Source of the DNA: Endomychus coccineus
Taxonomy: Eukaryota > Arthropoda > Insecta > Coleoptera > Endomychidae
Direction: 5' to 3'
Assembly (NCBI GenBank): GCA_958510875.1
Contig: OY294069.1
Location: 181,643,112-181,707,111 of the forward strand
DNA: 64,000 nucleotides
Shown here: piece after piece, positions 10,346 to 22,617 of the stretch
Layout: every line of letters begins with the position of its first letter
Numbering within the stretch: the stretch's first letter is position 1
Position numbers and translations under genes: made by a program
Notes under the pieces: generated by a model
Database searches by the model: none
Told to the model about the DNA's origin: nothing
Seen by the model: the letters and a program-made list of their open reading frames with translations, nothing else

Positions 10346-11039
10346 CGCGCTCGCTCCCCTTCTTTTCGTTTCGTTCCTTTAGCCACGTTATTTCGTAAAA
10401 CCTTTGGTTAAGAGTATCTTTTCTACGGGAAACTAAATGGTTGCCAGATTTTGCGAATATACTGTTTTGTATATACTCGAGCTTTATGTGATGGTGCGTC
10501 CTTTGAGGTAAGATAGTTTGATGATTTATAAATTCACGTTTTTTTTTATACTTCTGAACTTGTATGTATATACAGGGCGTTTTAGACCGAAATAAACTTC
10601 TTCTAGACCATTTTCTTGGCATATTCCTAATATTCGATCCTGGCAAACATTTAGTTCATGAACTTCTAATAATTTCTATTGAAAAAAAATTAGTCAACAT
10701 TTACTTTGCATTTTCGTGTTTGGAAGAAATTTGAATTTTGCTGATTTTATATTTTGAGTAAAAAGGAATATTCTAAAATGTACCAAATGATCAAGATCTT
10801 TATTTGGTATACGCTGTATAATGAGGTGAGGGAAATTAACTGGATGAGGCAATTGGAGATGAAGATATTAAATCAACAAAATGATTTCGCTTCGATATCT
10901 CTGATAATTCACAAATTTTTTACAATAATTCATGTTAATTATTACATAGCCAATGATAAAATAAAAAACTTCATAGTAACATTTTGTTTTATTTGTTATC
11001 GCTATCTGAAATTTTAATTAATTTTATGCACACTGGAAA
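10346..11039 (+). other. Hop 3'UTR and downstream DNA
   Basis: 3' flank of Hop. The first AATAAA is at 10591-10596 and could be the polyadenylation signal. A short open frame at 10754-11017 looks like chance AT-rich sequence. Confidence 0.5.
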
Positions 11040-12735
11040 TTGATATTTAGGATTAGTTTTACAATTTATTAATAAAAAAACCGTAATTATTGGTAAACTT
11101 AAGTAGAATTCAATACATAAAAAATACTGAGAACGTGGAGTAGGATTTAATTAATAAAAATTTTATTGGTTAACTGTAGACTAGAATCTAATGAATAATA
11201 AATTATTAGTAAATTGTGGACTAAAATTTAATTAATGAAAAATTATTGGTAAACATGTAAAATATTATTAATAAAGAATTATTGGTGAATTAGAACAATT
11301 TAATGATTAAATTGATGAAATTTAATGAATGAAAAATTATTGGTAAACAAGTAAAATATTAATAAAGAATTATTGGTGAATTAGTACAATTTAATAATTA
11401 AATTGATAAAATTTAATGAATGAAAAATTATTGGTAAACAAGTAAAATATTAATGAAGAATTATTGGTGAATTAGAACAATTTAATAATTAAATTGATGA
11501 AATTTAATGAATGAAAAATTATTTGTAAACAAGTAAAATATTAATAAAGAATTATTGGTGAATTAGAACAATTTAATAATTAAATTGATAAAATTTAATT
11601 AATGAAAAATTCTTGGTAAGCAAGTAAAATATTATTAATAAAGAATTATTGGTGAATAATAATAATTAAATTGATACAATTTTATGAATAAAAAATTGTG
11701 GAGTAAAATTTAATTAATAAATAATTATTGGTAAACTGTAAAGTACAATTAATTTTATATAAAATTACTGTAAATTGTCTACCAGAATTTGATTAAATAG
11801 TAAAATTTACACTAAAAGCATTGGTAAAACGTGCAGTACATTTTAATTGATACAAAAATATTAGTTAACTGATAGAATTTAATTAATAAAAAAATTATGG
11901 GTAAACTAGAATAGAATTAATAAAAAATTATTGGTAAATTTGTACAATTTAATAAATTAGAATTAAATTGATAAAAATTTATTGTTAACTAGAATTTCAT
12001 AAATGAAAAATTATTGGTGAATTGTGGAGTAAAATGTAATTAATAAATAATAATTGGTAAACTGTTAAGTGCAATTTATTTGATAAAAAATTACTGTAAA
12101 TTGTCTACCAGAATTTGATTAAATTAGTAAATTGGGGAGTAAAATTTAAACCAAAAGTGGTAGAAGGTGGAGTAGATTTTAATTGATAGAACAATATTAG
12201 GTAACTAATGGAATTTAATTAATAAAAAAATCAAGGGTAAACTAGAATAGTATTAATAAAAAATTATTGTAAATTAGTACAATTTAATAGATTAGAATTA
12301 AATTGATAAAAAATTATTGTTAGCTAGAATTTCATAAATGAAAAATTATCGGTGAATTGTGGAGTAAAATTAAATTAATAAATAATTATTGGTAAACAGT
12401 AAAGTACAATTTATTTGATAATAAATTACTGTGAATTGTCTAACAGAATTTGATTAAATTAGTAAATTGGCGAGTAAAATTTAAACTCAAAGTATTGGTA
12501 AAACGTGGAGTAGATTTTAATTAATAAAACAATATTAGTAAAGTAATAAAATTTAATCAATGAAAAAATTATGGGTAAACTGTAGAATAGGATTAATGAA
12601 CAATTATTGGCAAATTAAAGTAGAATTTAATTAGTAGAGAATTATTGGTAAACTGTATTACTGTTAATTGTCAAGTTGAATTTGATTACAGAAAAATGAT
12701 AACTAAATTGGGATGTAAAACTTAATTAATAAGGA
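11040..12735. repeat. Degenerate AT-rich tandem array (91-bp and ~332-bp periods)
   Basis: About 1.7 kb built from the phrase AAAAATTATTGGTAAAC with ATTTAATTAAT spacers. Between about 11250 and 11640, the phrase AAACAAGTAAAATATT recurs every ~91-94 bp. From about 11700 to 12500, a larger unit containing ATTACTGTAAATTGTCTACC recurs at about 11759, 12090 and 12425, a period of ~332-335 bp. Units have drifted in length and sequence. Without flanking terminal repeats it reads as a local satellite. Confidence 0.85.
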
Positions 12736-12960
12736 ATGTTCCACAGGGATCTGATTTGGCACTAATTTTGTTTCTGCTCTATATCAACGGTCTGTTGGAA
12801 ATTACCACATGTCCCGTCCACAGCTTTGCAGATGATGGTACATTTCTCACCGTTGTCTCATCTAGAGCTATACCATCCAATGAAGACAGAGGAGCGACAG
12901 GTTGTCGCAATTAATGGAGATCTGGCAACGACCCCCTGAAAAACGTAGCAGAGGATAGTG
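12736..12960 (+). pseudogene. LINE family J RT fragment
   Basis: The + strand encodes NVPQGSDLALILFLLYINGL, then a FADDGT catalytic box, then a frameshift near SSRAIPSNEDRGA. The same protein stretch recurs on the - strand at 53138-53500, so both belong to one jockey-like family with many fragments in this window. It is very short and inactive. Confidence 0.8.
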
Positions 12961-15187
12961 TACAAGGGTCTTTGGCTAAGCTACCATCTCAACCAATAAA
13001 TAAAACATCACGAATATTTAATTATTTATTATTTCAAATAATATAAAACATTTAATAACAAATATTCGAGAAATATTTAAAAACTCTCACTAAAATTAAT
13101 ACATTGCAACTTATCTAAACAAACAAGCAAGAAATGGCAACATTATCACTTAATAACAAAATTTCGACACATATACATTATAATATATCCTAAAAAACAT
13201 TAACTACGAGCTTAAAAACTAAACAAATAACACGCTTTATCTTAAAATATCAACTCATATCCTCTGTTATTATACGTTTTTTCCTTTCTTATTGGTAATT
13301 AAGAATTTTCTTCGTTCGAAACACTCAATAATTGGAATCATTTAATATCATAAAAAATGCATTAACATAAAAAAAATTACATTCTGAACGAAGAATGTAA
13401 ATTTCAAAATATCAGTAAATATAATATAGAATATTATGGAATATAAATTAATTTTTCAACATCAATTTCATATAATCGTATATTTCATCAGTTAATATAA
13501 TCCTTCTATATTATTTTCTAAAATTTGTACGAACTTTGACCTATGTAAATGTATTATTTTCTTTAATATGAATATTCTGCAATAATTTATAAAATATCAG
13601 AAGGCACAGCAGTTCAAAGTGTATCGCAATATTTTGATGCAGGCACAAAATTTTAGGCGCAATGTAATTTATCGTTACATTCATATTAGAATCAGCTGCA
13701 ATCATCAAGAATTGTTAATTATTTTATTTTCGTGGATAAAGTAGAAAAAAAAACTATTATCGACGTTAAAAATTCCTTCGAACGGGTTATCTGTTTGAAA
13801 AGGGATGCAGTTTTAATAAAATCGTTTTGTTGCTTTCTTTTCATAGTTTCCTATTTCTTTGAATAAATATCATTTTTGAATTGTATAACTACAACAAATC
13901 CTCACTGCAACTCCCAGAAAACGAGTTTTTTCTTGCTGCTGTGGAGGATTAAAATCTTTTAGAGATCATCATGCTTTCTCTCCTTGGAATTTGCGGGTGT
14001 ATTCAAATTTTCAGACAACCTTCAAATTCCTAAATCTAGCTGACTTCAGGGAAAGTTTATCTAAGATCTTATTTAAGAAAATATAATTTTTCCCTGGCGA
14101 CACGATACAAAGCTGTAAAAGAGATCTAATTTACGTTTGTCTGTAGAAATATAGAGGAAGTGTATGTTGTAGATCGAAAGAAAATATATAATTCATTTAT
14201 AATGAAGCAAAAAAAAAAACAACAGTAGTAGACATAGAATTGCGAGGCAAACGTACGCGGAATTGCAAATAAAAACCAACCACACGTAATTGTAATAAAT
14301 ATAATTCCCAGCAAAATTGTGGAAGCCGCAAATTAATTATTTGTAATTGAGAATAGAATAAATAAATTATGTTGCATCCATCATAAAGTTGCCCAGATAT
14401 TAATCTATATAATATCGTAAGCAGATTGTCAGGTAGTGGCAAATGCACAGTTATATAAATACTTGATTTCCCAAGATAATTTCCCTGATTTTTATGAACT
14501 CTCCTCATCAAGTTCATTTGCGAAACTGGTTTACCGCGATTTTTACCAATTAGTTTAATGCCTCTGGTATGTTCTCGTATCGATACAGGTAATACACGTC
14601 CGACTACACCGACATATTCATATTAACCTGCCTTGAAAAGTATCAACCATTAATTCCTAGCGTTTACTACACACTTCCTTGTCGTTGGTCGGGGGGGCAA
14701 AACGAACAACTTATGCGGAACGCGTACGTGAACTCTGCTCGAAGAAAAAAAAAATGAAAAGCAACAGTCGCTACGCCGGGGCTGTGACCAGCATCGCTGA
14801 ATGAAACTGATATTACACGACGTAGTAGTTCGTCGATCGAGTTAATTAAAACAAAACGTCGATATAATTGGTAAATGAACAACACGAGTTATTTACGCGA
14901 ATCACACGAGAAATACGATCGTACGTAACAATTTCCTTTGATGAAATAATCAATGTAATCATTTTGCGAGTTTAACAGGAAGTCCCATAATGTTACGTCA
15001 CAACAAAGAGACAAATCCCGTTTCCAGGAGCGAAAAATCAACCACACCAGAAATAAATTAGCATGACAAAGTTGTACTATTAAGTGTTCTAATTTTTTAA
15101 TGATAAATCAAAATGGAATACACATTTATTTACTAAAATAAGAGAAATATTTAAAGTTCGATTTTCACTATTTTAATACATAAAATT
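12961..15187. other. Intergenic DNA with a CpG-rich patch
   Basis: Mostly AT-rich with no domain-bearing frame. Roughly 14560-15010 is richer in CpG and GC, including CGGAACGCGTACGTGAAC, and looks unlike transposon DNA around it. It could be an unannotated first exon, a promoter or a non-coding RNA on either strand. On the - strand, ATATCAGTTTCATTCAGCG resembles an arthropod initiator (TCAGT). I cannot assign a gene. Confidence 0.35.
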
Positions 15188-15436
15188 GACTATAGTTTCG
15201 CTTACACAGCAGCTTCTTCAAACTAATATCATAAAGTACTAACTGACCACAAAAAAGCTACCTAATATATAACTTTAATGGTCTTAGGATGTATGGTTAC
15301 TGGAATTTTACCTAATGTAGGTAAAATTCCAATAACCATCTATCTTAAAATTATCATCGAAGTTATATATTAGGCAGCTCTTTTGTAATAAGTTAGTACT
15401 TTGTAATATTTGTTTGAAGAAGCGAAACTATAGTCA
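15188..15436. mobile_element. Palindromic MITE (249 bp)
   Basis: A near-complete palindrome. The ends are a perfect 16-bp inverted repeat starting TGACTATAGTTTCGCT. The arms continue to the centre near 15318 (TGGAATTTTACCTA... against TAGGTAAAATTCCA). The left arm has an extra ~12-bp insert. It has no coding capacity. Confidence 0.85.
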
Positions 15437-15474
15437 CATTTAGTTATTTTTAGAAAAACAAATATATTTCAGAA

Positions 15475-16360
15475 AATAAATGTGTTGAATATAATCGGCC
15501 ATTACATGATGAAAATCCATTCTAAGCTTATATGGATATTAATATCCACAAGAATTCAAACCACCCCATACAACATAAACTGGCTGCTCTTCAAAGCATA
15601 ATACATAGACTTGTTACTATCCCCATGCCAGAATTAAATTATCATAAGGAATTTTTTTAAATTATAAAACAGAAAGCAACTAATAACGTCTATAAAAAAT
15701 TGTGATTGATTTACTTAAAAAAAAGATTATAATGAAGCAACGAAGTTAGTTTTCTCTAGTACAGTAGAGACTCATAAGTATAGATCAACAATGTATGTAG
15801 ATAAAGTTTCTGATAATGTATGCAATTTACTTAAAAACACAATGTTACAAGACCTTTTAGAACAAATAATACGGTAGGAAAAATAATAAAAACAACAAAG
15901 ATCAATGATGAGTATACAAGGTAGAGTGTGAAGATTGTACTAAATCCTATATAGGGCAGACAAGAAGAAGATCTTACAAAACTAGAATTAAAGAACATTT
16001 TAATTCGAACAAAGGAGATTCAAAAGTTGTAAACCATATTAAAGAAACTGATTATTTATCTCAAAGATGATTTTGAGATTCTCCATAAGTCAGTTAAAAG
16101 TAAAGTATTAAACAACTTAGAGAAAATTGAATGAGTTTAAAAATACGGGAAACCTTTTAAGTGATCAGTGATCAGAAAGACTTTACCAATTCTCCATTAT
16201 TAAATTTATTTGTAAGTAATAAACCATAGTTCGTAAAACCATTGTTTGATAAAGCCATCGTGTGATGAAACATATTAAAACTAATTTAATAGTTATTTTA
16301 TTTAAGTTTAGAATGGGTTTTCATCATGTAATGGCCGATTTATTTTCTGGAATATGTTTG
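15475..16360 (+). mobile_element. Penelope-like element relic bounded by inverted repeats
   Basis: A decayed PLE on the + strand. The RT-endonuclease linker is at about 15540-15800 (its codons give HPIQHKLAALQSIIHRLVT). The GIY-YIG core is at about 15920-16140 (CEDCTKSYIGQTRRRS, then TRIKEHFNSNKGD). Frameshifts and stops are frequent. The ends carry an inverted repeat: AATCGGCCATTACATGATGA at 15497 and its reverse complement near 16320, followed by an AGAATGGRTTTTCATSATGT-type motif. Inverted flanks are common for PLEs. The copy at 41190-41970 is of the same family. Confidence 0.75.
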
Positions 16361-16377
16361 TTTTTCTTCTTCTCCAT

Positions 16378-16531
16378 GGAATCACAGAGAAAACAAGCTG
16401 CCGAAATGTTGAATATAGCGAAAAATGTGAACAGAAAAAGGAATTTCACACCGAATTTGAAATCTGTAAATTACGGCAACTCAATAAGATTACGGAGAGT
16501 TGAGATTGACACAACAAATGAAGACGAGTAA
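16378..16531 (+). CDS. Possible terminal coding exon of an unknown gene
   Basis: A pyrimidine tract (TTTGTTTTTCTTCTTCTCC) and an AG near 16385 precede an open frame. It ends EMLNIAKNVNRKRNF...IDTTNEDE and a TAA at 16529-16531. AATAAA occurs about 30 bases later (near 16560). The basic then acidic composition looks like a real protein C-terminus, but I recognise no family. No partner exon was found. It may equally be chance sequence next to the PLE relic. Confidence 0.3.
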
Positions 16532-16534
16532 AAA

Positions 16535-17944
16535 TGAAAATTAAATTGAACTTTCCTCTAATAAATAGTAGAGAATTAAATTGGAATCAATGGAACATTT
16601 TTATTATAATCCGAAATCACATTCGAATTATTTTCCATTTGAAATTCTCGATGCTATTTCTATTCAAACAGTTAAATATTATTACGTAGATTGATTTTAT
16701 AAAAAAGAATTAAATATATCGAAAAATGTTTTCTTATAGCCTTTGAACAACGCTTTGTAACTTTTATGAAATTTAATATTTCAGTATGTTATTTATGTTT
16801 TCAGTATGTTATTTATCCAAATCGTTGGAATTTCAGGTTAATAGATAAAAGATTTACAGTTAAATATTATTACGTAGATTGATTTTATAAAAAAACTCTG
16901 ATAGTGTGATAAATTAAAAAATAAAATAATAAAGAAAGAATTAAATATTGAAATTTAATATTTCAAGATTATTATTATTTTATATAATCATAGATATATT
17001 GCAAGTTTTTAAAATATTATCCAAATCCTTAGAATAGATGAAATAATAGATGAAAAGTTTATTATTTATGGGACTTCCTATAGTTTATTCGTTACAACGT
17101 TATAGTTTTAAAATAAATATTTTACATAGCAGTTATTAACGAATTTTGATGGCCCAAAAAAATTAACCCAAATAATTTTTCGAATTATTAATTTGTCTTT
17201 TTGATATGGCACTAAGCAATAATTTTCTAATATATAATCAAACGAATATTCAAATGAGATCACCTTTAACCGTTTATAAAATATTAATATGACATATACA
17301 GGTTGTTCATTTTGCTTCTAATGACAATAAACGATGTCATCTAGATTTTTACAAAATTTACAATGCAATGCCGAAACATTTTCTAGGTCGATTTCGATAC
17401 TTTAATCCATATTTAACGATTTGTCTGTTAACTTGTAACTATTTACATTTATCTTATGTTGGTTTCATCAGAAATAAATAAAATAAATATAAACTTAAAT
17501 AAAATAACTTTTAATAGTTATTTTATTCAAGTTAAGAATGGCAGATTCTATTCAAAATAAATATAGCTTTTAATTGAATTACCTTTTAAAATTTTAAAAC
17601 ATAGAGGTACCTGAATTTATTAACTTTCTTAGAACGCTATCAAATAAAACCAATGCCACAAAAATAAGATAAATCAATAAATGTGGAGTAAAAAGTGACA
17701 TAAAAAATGTTTCGGCAAAATAAATTTATATTTTGGCTCATATTTAAAGTACAAACATTCGAAGAAAAAATAACCCTGTTACTAAACAACAACAAAATAA
17801 ACATATTAATTGATACATTTTGTTCAAGCAACACATATTTTGAAGATGTAAATCAAAGTATAACAAGCATATTTTCCACAATTGTTGGATTTTTTCTACA
17901 CATTATTGCGTATAAGTATTTCATAGTTCGAGAGTCAACATCTA
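16535..17944. other. AT-rich intergenic DNA
   Basis: A short direct duplication (GTTAAATATTATTACGTAGATTGATTTTATAAAAAA, split at 16670 and 16860) is visible. A PLE-type terminal motif (TTTTAATAGTTATTTTATTC) is at about 17510. No gene is supported. A 64-94 residue frame at 17640-17991 is AT-rich and unconvincing. Confidence 0.5.
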
Positions 17945-18340
17945 GGCATATATGTTTCTTAAGTACGTGTAGAAAATTCGCGTGTTGCTGACGTCAAAAT
18001 GAGAAGAAAAGTTTTTATAAACATATGTCCACAAGTTATTCGTTTGTGAGATACAGGATGTCAAATTTGGAGTCTTATTTTTATTTTTTGTGAATACATT
18101 TCAAAATAATTGTGACATTCGAGTAAAGTTTGGTGTTTGAGAGTATTTTTCACTCGAATATCACAATTATTTTGAAATGTATTCACAAAAAATGAAAATA
18201 AGACTTCAAATTTGACACCCTGTATCTCAGAAACGAATAACTTGGCCGGCATACGTTTATAGCAAGTTTTCTTCTTATTTTGACGTCAGCGACACGCTTC
18301 TAAATTTTCTACACGTACTTAAGAAACACCCTGTATATAA
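17945..18340. mobile_element. Foldback MITE (~395 bp)
   Basis: A long palindrome centred near 18140. The left arm begins TGTTTCTTAAGTACGTGTAG. The right arm ends with its complement followed by ACCCTGTATA. Inner arms share AATACATTTCAAAATAATTG and its complement. The ACAGGGTGT-type end is like mariner/Tc1-group termini, including the element at 20899. It has no coding capacity. Confidence 0.85.
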
Positions 18341-18393
18341 TTGAAATATTAATTTATACTAAAATTTAATTTTAATCCATACATAAAAAACAA

Positions 18394-18612
18394 TTAAAAA
18401 TCTTGGTTGCCGGAAGAATTAAGCTTCACAAGAGCACGAATATATGCCCACGTTTCGTCAAATATTATAGCTGTCATACTCAGGAAACAAGATTGTTCCA
18501 GATTGTTGTGACCATCAACAATTATCAATTTATTTATTTGCTCTCGAACTTTAGAATCAATCCCATAATATATGTCTGCTGCGGATTGAAGCAAGTTTTT
18601 CCAAAAAGAAAA
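18394..18612 (-). CDS. Possible terminal coding exon of an unknown gene
   Basis: On the - strand an AG (AATCCGCAG) can open a frame at about 18579 that runs DIYYGIDSKVREQINKLIIV ... CFLSMTAIIFDETWAYIRAL and stops at 18394. Residue composition is protein-like and unlike the transposon proteins here. I do not recognise the family and see no partner exon. It could be an exon, a retrocopy or chance. Confidence 0.3.
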   Translation of the reverse strand, partial: FSFWKNLLQSAADIYYGIDSKVREQINKLIIVDGHNNLEQSCFLSMTAIIFDETWAYIRALVKLNSSGNQDF

Positions 18613-18791
18613 TACGTTTATTTATTGTTATTATTGATTATTGGCCAAATTCACATTCAATTTGGATTCATTTGGGAACTTTTTATATATTTATGGGATT
18701 GATGAATTCTTCAATTCATAATCCTAATGTATTTTATAAATTTTGTGATTATTCCTTTACGATTAAATCTTAAGAGTATTTGACTCCAATG

Positions 18792-20640
18792 ACATCTGGG
18801 CAATTCTAAATTAAAGGAGACGGCCAAAGGGGAAGGGGGTCTACCGAACTTGCCGGGGCAATTTTTTTCTTTTGAAGAGTTTTTACGAATTTTTTGGGTT
18901 GTTTTTCAACGAATATGTCAAAAACCTGTTTTTGACCCCAGAAATCGAAATTTTTTAATAAATAAACGTCCAAGAAGTCATTTCCGATCGGAAATTGACC
19001 GCTGGATCCGAAAATGGGGTCAGTTTTGTTACATAACGCATCATTTTCTATTCATTGGCTGATTTTCGGCAAAATACCTTTTTTTACGGCGTCATATCGG
19101 TGTGAGCAGCCACTTAAAAAAAAATTTCTTGCGAAATCTGCGTGTTTTTGCCTCAGCTTTACGATAAAATGAGAATTCTCCTGCATCTCCTAAATGCATT
19201 TTAGAGGTCGAAAAATCGAAAAAACGACAAAAAAACGATATTACTGTACAGAAACCTGTCGTCAGGTCGTTAACAAGTCTTTTTTGGGACATACGACCCC
19301 GGAATCGAATTAAGCGGGAAATTTTACGATAAGAAAACAGTTCCCGAACGTCATCCAACAATTTTTACACTCCAGTATACCATTAATTTTACGCCAAAAA
19401 TCAGGTAAACGTAATTTTCTTCCAGTTTTTGACCTTTTTCGACCTCAAAGTTGCAGAATTCCGAATGGGAAGTAGGATATTTGGATTACTTAGATAATTT
19501 TCGATCGAAAACATGCTATTACATTATTTTTTAACATATTTTGGTGCTTTGGAAAAAAGCTTTTTGGTAGCTGTAAATATAGAGACTTCGTTTTTTTGTA
19601 ATGTTCGAAGTTAGTTTCTTAAAACTTTAAATCGACTAAAATCGTGTTCAAAATGATTGATTTTGATGTAAAATTTCCCAAGCATTCTGATTTGACAATT
19701 TTTTAATCCCACATGATGACCCAGAGTCACAAAATTACTAAATTACACTAATTTATATTCGGTTTCGTTGTTTTGCCTCCTATTTTTTGCGTTTTGTTGA
19801 TTTTTGAGGCATGTGGGATTCAATTTTACATCAAAATCAGTCATTTTGATCACGAAACAAACTCCAAAAATTACTCTCTAGTCTCTAGATTTGCAGCTAC
19901 GAAAAAGCTTTTTTTCAAACTGCTTTTCCAAAGCACCAAAATATGTAAAAAAAATGTAATAGCATGTTTTCGATCGAAAATCGTCCAAGGAATCCAAACA
20001 TCCTACTTACGATTCTAAATTATGCAACTTTGAGATCGAAAAAGGTCAAAAACTGGAAGTAAATTACGTTTAGCTGGTTTTTGGCGTATAATTAATGGTA
20101 TACTGGAGTGTAAAAATTGTTGGATGACGTTCGGAAACTGTTTTCTTATCGTACAATTTCCCGCTGAATCCGATTCCGGGGTCGTATGTCCCAAAAAACG
20201 ACTTGTCAGCGACCTGACGGCAGATTTTTGTACAGTAACATCGATTTTTTGTCGCGTTTTCGATTTTTCGACCTCTAAAATCCATTTGGTCAGAAGAATT
20301 CTTATTTTATCGTAAAGCTGAGGTAAAAACACGCAGATTTTGCATTTAAGTGGCTGTTCACACCGATATGACGTCGTAAAAAAAGGAATTTCGCCGAAAA
20401 TCAGCCAATGAATAGAAAATGATGCGTTTTCTAAGGAAACCGACACCATTTTCGGATTCAGCGGCCAATTTCCGATAGGAAATGTCTATATGGACGTTTA
20501 TTTACTACAAAATGTCGATTTCTGGGGGTAAAAACAGTATTTTGGTATTTTCGTTGAAAAATAACACGAAAAATAAAAAAAAAAATCATAAAAAACTTTT
20601 TAAAGGGTATTTTAAACTCTAAATGCGGGTAAAGTAGTTC
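18792..20640. mobile_element. Long palindromic foldback element
   Basis: Two arms of about 850 bp in inverted orientation (roughly 18870-19720 and 19808-20620) surround a short loop near 19720-19807. Matching blocks include TTTTCGATCGAAAACATG at about 19499 with its complement near 19965, GGTCGTATGTCCC-type sequence at 19285 and 20183, and ATCCCACATG at the loop edges. The arms have drifted. All open frames are shadows across the repeat. The left flank (18792-18835, TAAATTAAAGGAGACGGCCA) is matched in inverted form at 28538-28578. Confidence 0.85.
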
Positions 20641-20898
20641 AAATACGACGGTTTTTCGACGAGATGTACATCCGTACCTAACTAGAAATTGTGATGATTT
20701 TCATATCTGTAGAAAAAAACGCAAGAGCACCTTGAGTTCTCTGTTTTTCAAGGGTTTCCAGGAGTTTAATCAATTACCTTTTGCAATAAAAAACAGTTCC
20801 ACTCTCTCTGCTTTTAAAAAAAATATGAAATCTCTCATGAAAAACCAAGTTAACAATTTTTGTCTTATCAATTTATAATCAACTAGTAGTCATTGTTA
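20641..20898. other. Spacer between two inverted-repeat elements
   Basis: AT-rich sequence between the palindrome and the mariner-like element. I see nothing else. Confidence 0.5.
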
Positions 20899-21497
20899 TA
20901 CAGGGTGTCCTCGAACTGCGTGGCCAAAATAAAGCTGAAGATTCTTTGATTCGAAAAAAAGTTGATGAGTCTTTTTACTTTTGCCTCAAGTGTCTTGTTT
21001 ACCCGGTAGAGGGCTTCAAAATTGCAAAAATAATTTTGTTTTTTCGGTATAACTTGAGAACGTGATGAAGAACTTTTACAATATTCAGCAGGTGAGTTAC
21101 TGTCAATAATGGCCATTTTTGAGAGTGGAGCACAGAGCCTTAGAGACCATAGAAATGGCTCAAACTTGAGGATGTAACGGGAAAAGTGTCCATAACTTTT
21201 TTGTGGTCAATGTAATTCACTCGATATTTTTTATGTAGATAGCTTATCTAATTTGAAAACTTTTCTTACTCTTAGAAAATTTTGATAAAACCAACGGATT
21301 AGCTTGAAAAAATTAATTTTCGAGTCTCTGCAATTTTGGCTTACTAATTTTACTTGATTAAAATACCTTAGTTGCCTTTGCTTTTCTAATGTCATTTTGA
21401 CATTTGAAGAATTTATTCTCAAAACTGTCAGTTTTAACTTTGCTTTCCGTAAAAAATTTATAAAATTATGGCTCAAAATTTCACTAACACTGAAATG
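20899..21497. repeat. Left TIR of the mariner-like element
   Basis: Aligns in inverted orientation to 22618-23219 over its whole length. The inner edge is ACTGAAATGGTT at 21486-21497, against AACCATTTCAGT at the right. Confidence 0.92.
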
Positions 21498-22503
21498 GTT
21501 GATATGTTATTGATTTATGGACTTTGTCGTTGCAATGGCCGGAGAAGGGAAAGATATCCGCATCGCAGAATACCAAATCGGCAAACCTTCGCGAAACTGG
21601 CAAATTTGAAGCAAATCGCAGAGAAACTGGACGCAGACGGACAAGAAGGACGTTAGAGCTCGAAGAAGCGATACTGGAAGCGGTTGAAACTGAACCTGGG
21701 ATGAGCACACTACGTTTGGGACTTCATATTGGAGCCTCAAAATCATTAGTTCATAATGTACTGAAAGAAGAACTGTTGTATCCCTATCATATTAAAACAG
21801 TTCAAGACTTATTGTCCATGGATCCAGGTCATCGGATAGATTTCTGTCGGGTTATTGTCCAAAGACAAAACGCAAACCCCAATTTTTGTAGAAGAATTCT
21901 GTTCACGGACGAAGATACTTTCACGAGATGTGGTCTTTTTAACCTCCATAATGAACATTTCTATGCTGATGAAAATCCTCATGAAACGGAAGTTACATAT
22001 TTTCAGAATCAAACTAAAATCAATGTTTGGGTTGGAATTGTGGATAACTTTATTATTGGCCCTACCGTCATACCCGATCGATTGAACGGGGAGAACTACT
22101 TGAACTTTTTGGAACAAAGGCTACTTGAACTGTTGGAAGAGTTGCCCTTACACATTCGTCGTGGCCTGGTTTATCCATGATGGTGCACCTCCTCATTTCA
22201 CATTAGCTGTGAGGCGACATTTGAATGCGGAATATCCAGATCGCTGGATAGGTAGAGGACACGATGCACCAGTGAACTGGCCGGCCCGCTCCCCTGATTT
22301 GACCCCCTGCGACTTCTTTCTATGGGGCGCTTTGAAGTCGAAAGTTTATGCAGCTCCAGTAAATTGTTGCAACGAATTAATCATGAAGCGGATTTATTGA
22401 AGAATGATCCTGAAGTACTAGCCAGAGTTCAATCCAATTTCTTGAAACGAATTAATTTGTGTATTCAGGAAAATGGGCAACATTTCGAACAATTGATGCC
22501 TTA
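21468..22503 (+). pseudogene. DDxD transposase, frameshifted
   Basis: The ATG at 21468 opens MAQNFTNTEMVDMLLIYGLC, a helix-turn-helix N-terminus common in insect mariner-group transposases. A frameshift near 21540 moves the frame to RETGKFEANRRETGRRRTRR and continues to LLYPYHIKTVQDLLSMDPGH. The catalytic residues are visible: first Asp in RRILFTDEDTF (about 21900), second in FIHDGAPPHF (about 22177), third in ARSPDLTPCDFFLWG (about 22295). I count 39 residues between the second and third Asp. Another frameshift lies near 22150, between the first and second catalytic blocks, and one more near 22370. The stop TAG is at 22502-22504. It cannot make active protein. Confidence 0.88.
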
Positions 22504-22617
22504 GCGATTTCCCAAAAAGTTTTGTTGTTTCTTTTAATTTAGCATTTGTTTTTCCTAAATAATCACATCGTTTCCCCATTTCTATTGTTTTTATTATTCG
22601 TGATTTACCGAGATATT

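Noticed and set aside
10571..10600. TACAGGGCGTTTTAGACC as a mariner-type end
   Set aside because: No partner inverted end was found nearby, so it is left as Hop 3' flank.
11040..12735. CRISPR-like array
   Set aside because: Repeats are AT-rich, degenerate and without regular unique spacers, and the genome is eukaryotic.
14197..14885. - strand frames near the CpG-rich patch
   Set aside because: No domain, no ATG context or splice structure that holds together. Kept only as a CpG-rich region.
19092..20449. Several frames in the 18.8-20.6 kb palindrome
   Set aside because: They mirror one another across the two arms and have low-complexity content, so they come from the inverted repeat, not from genes.
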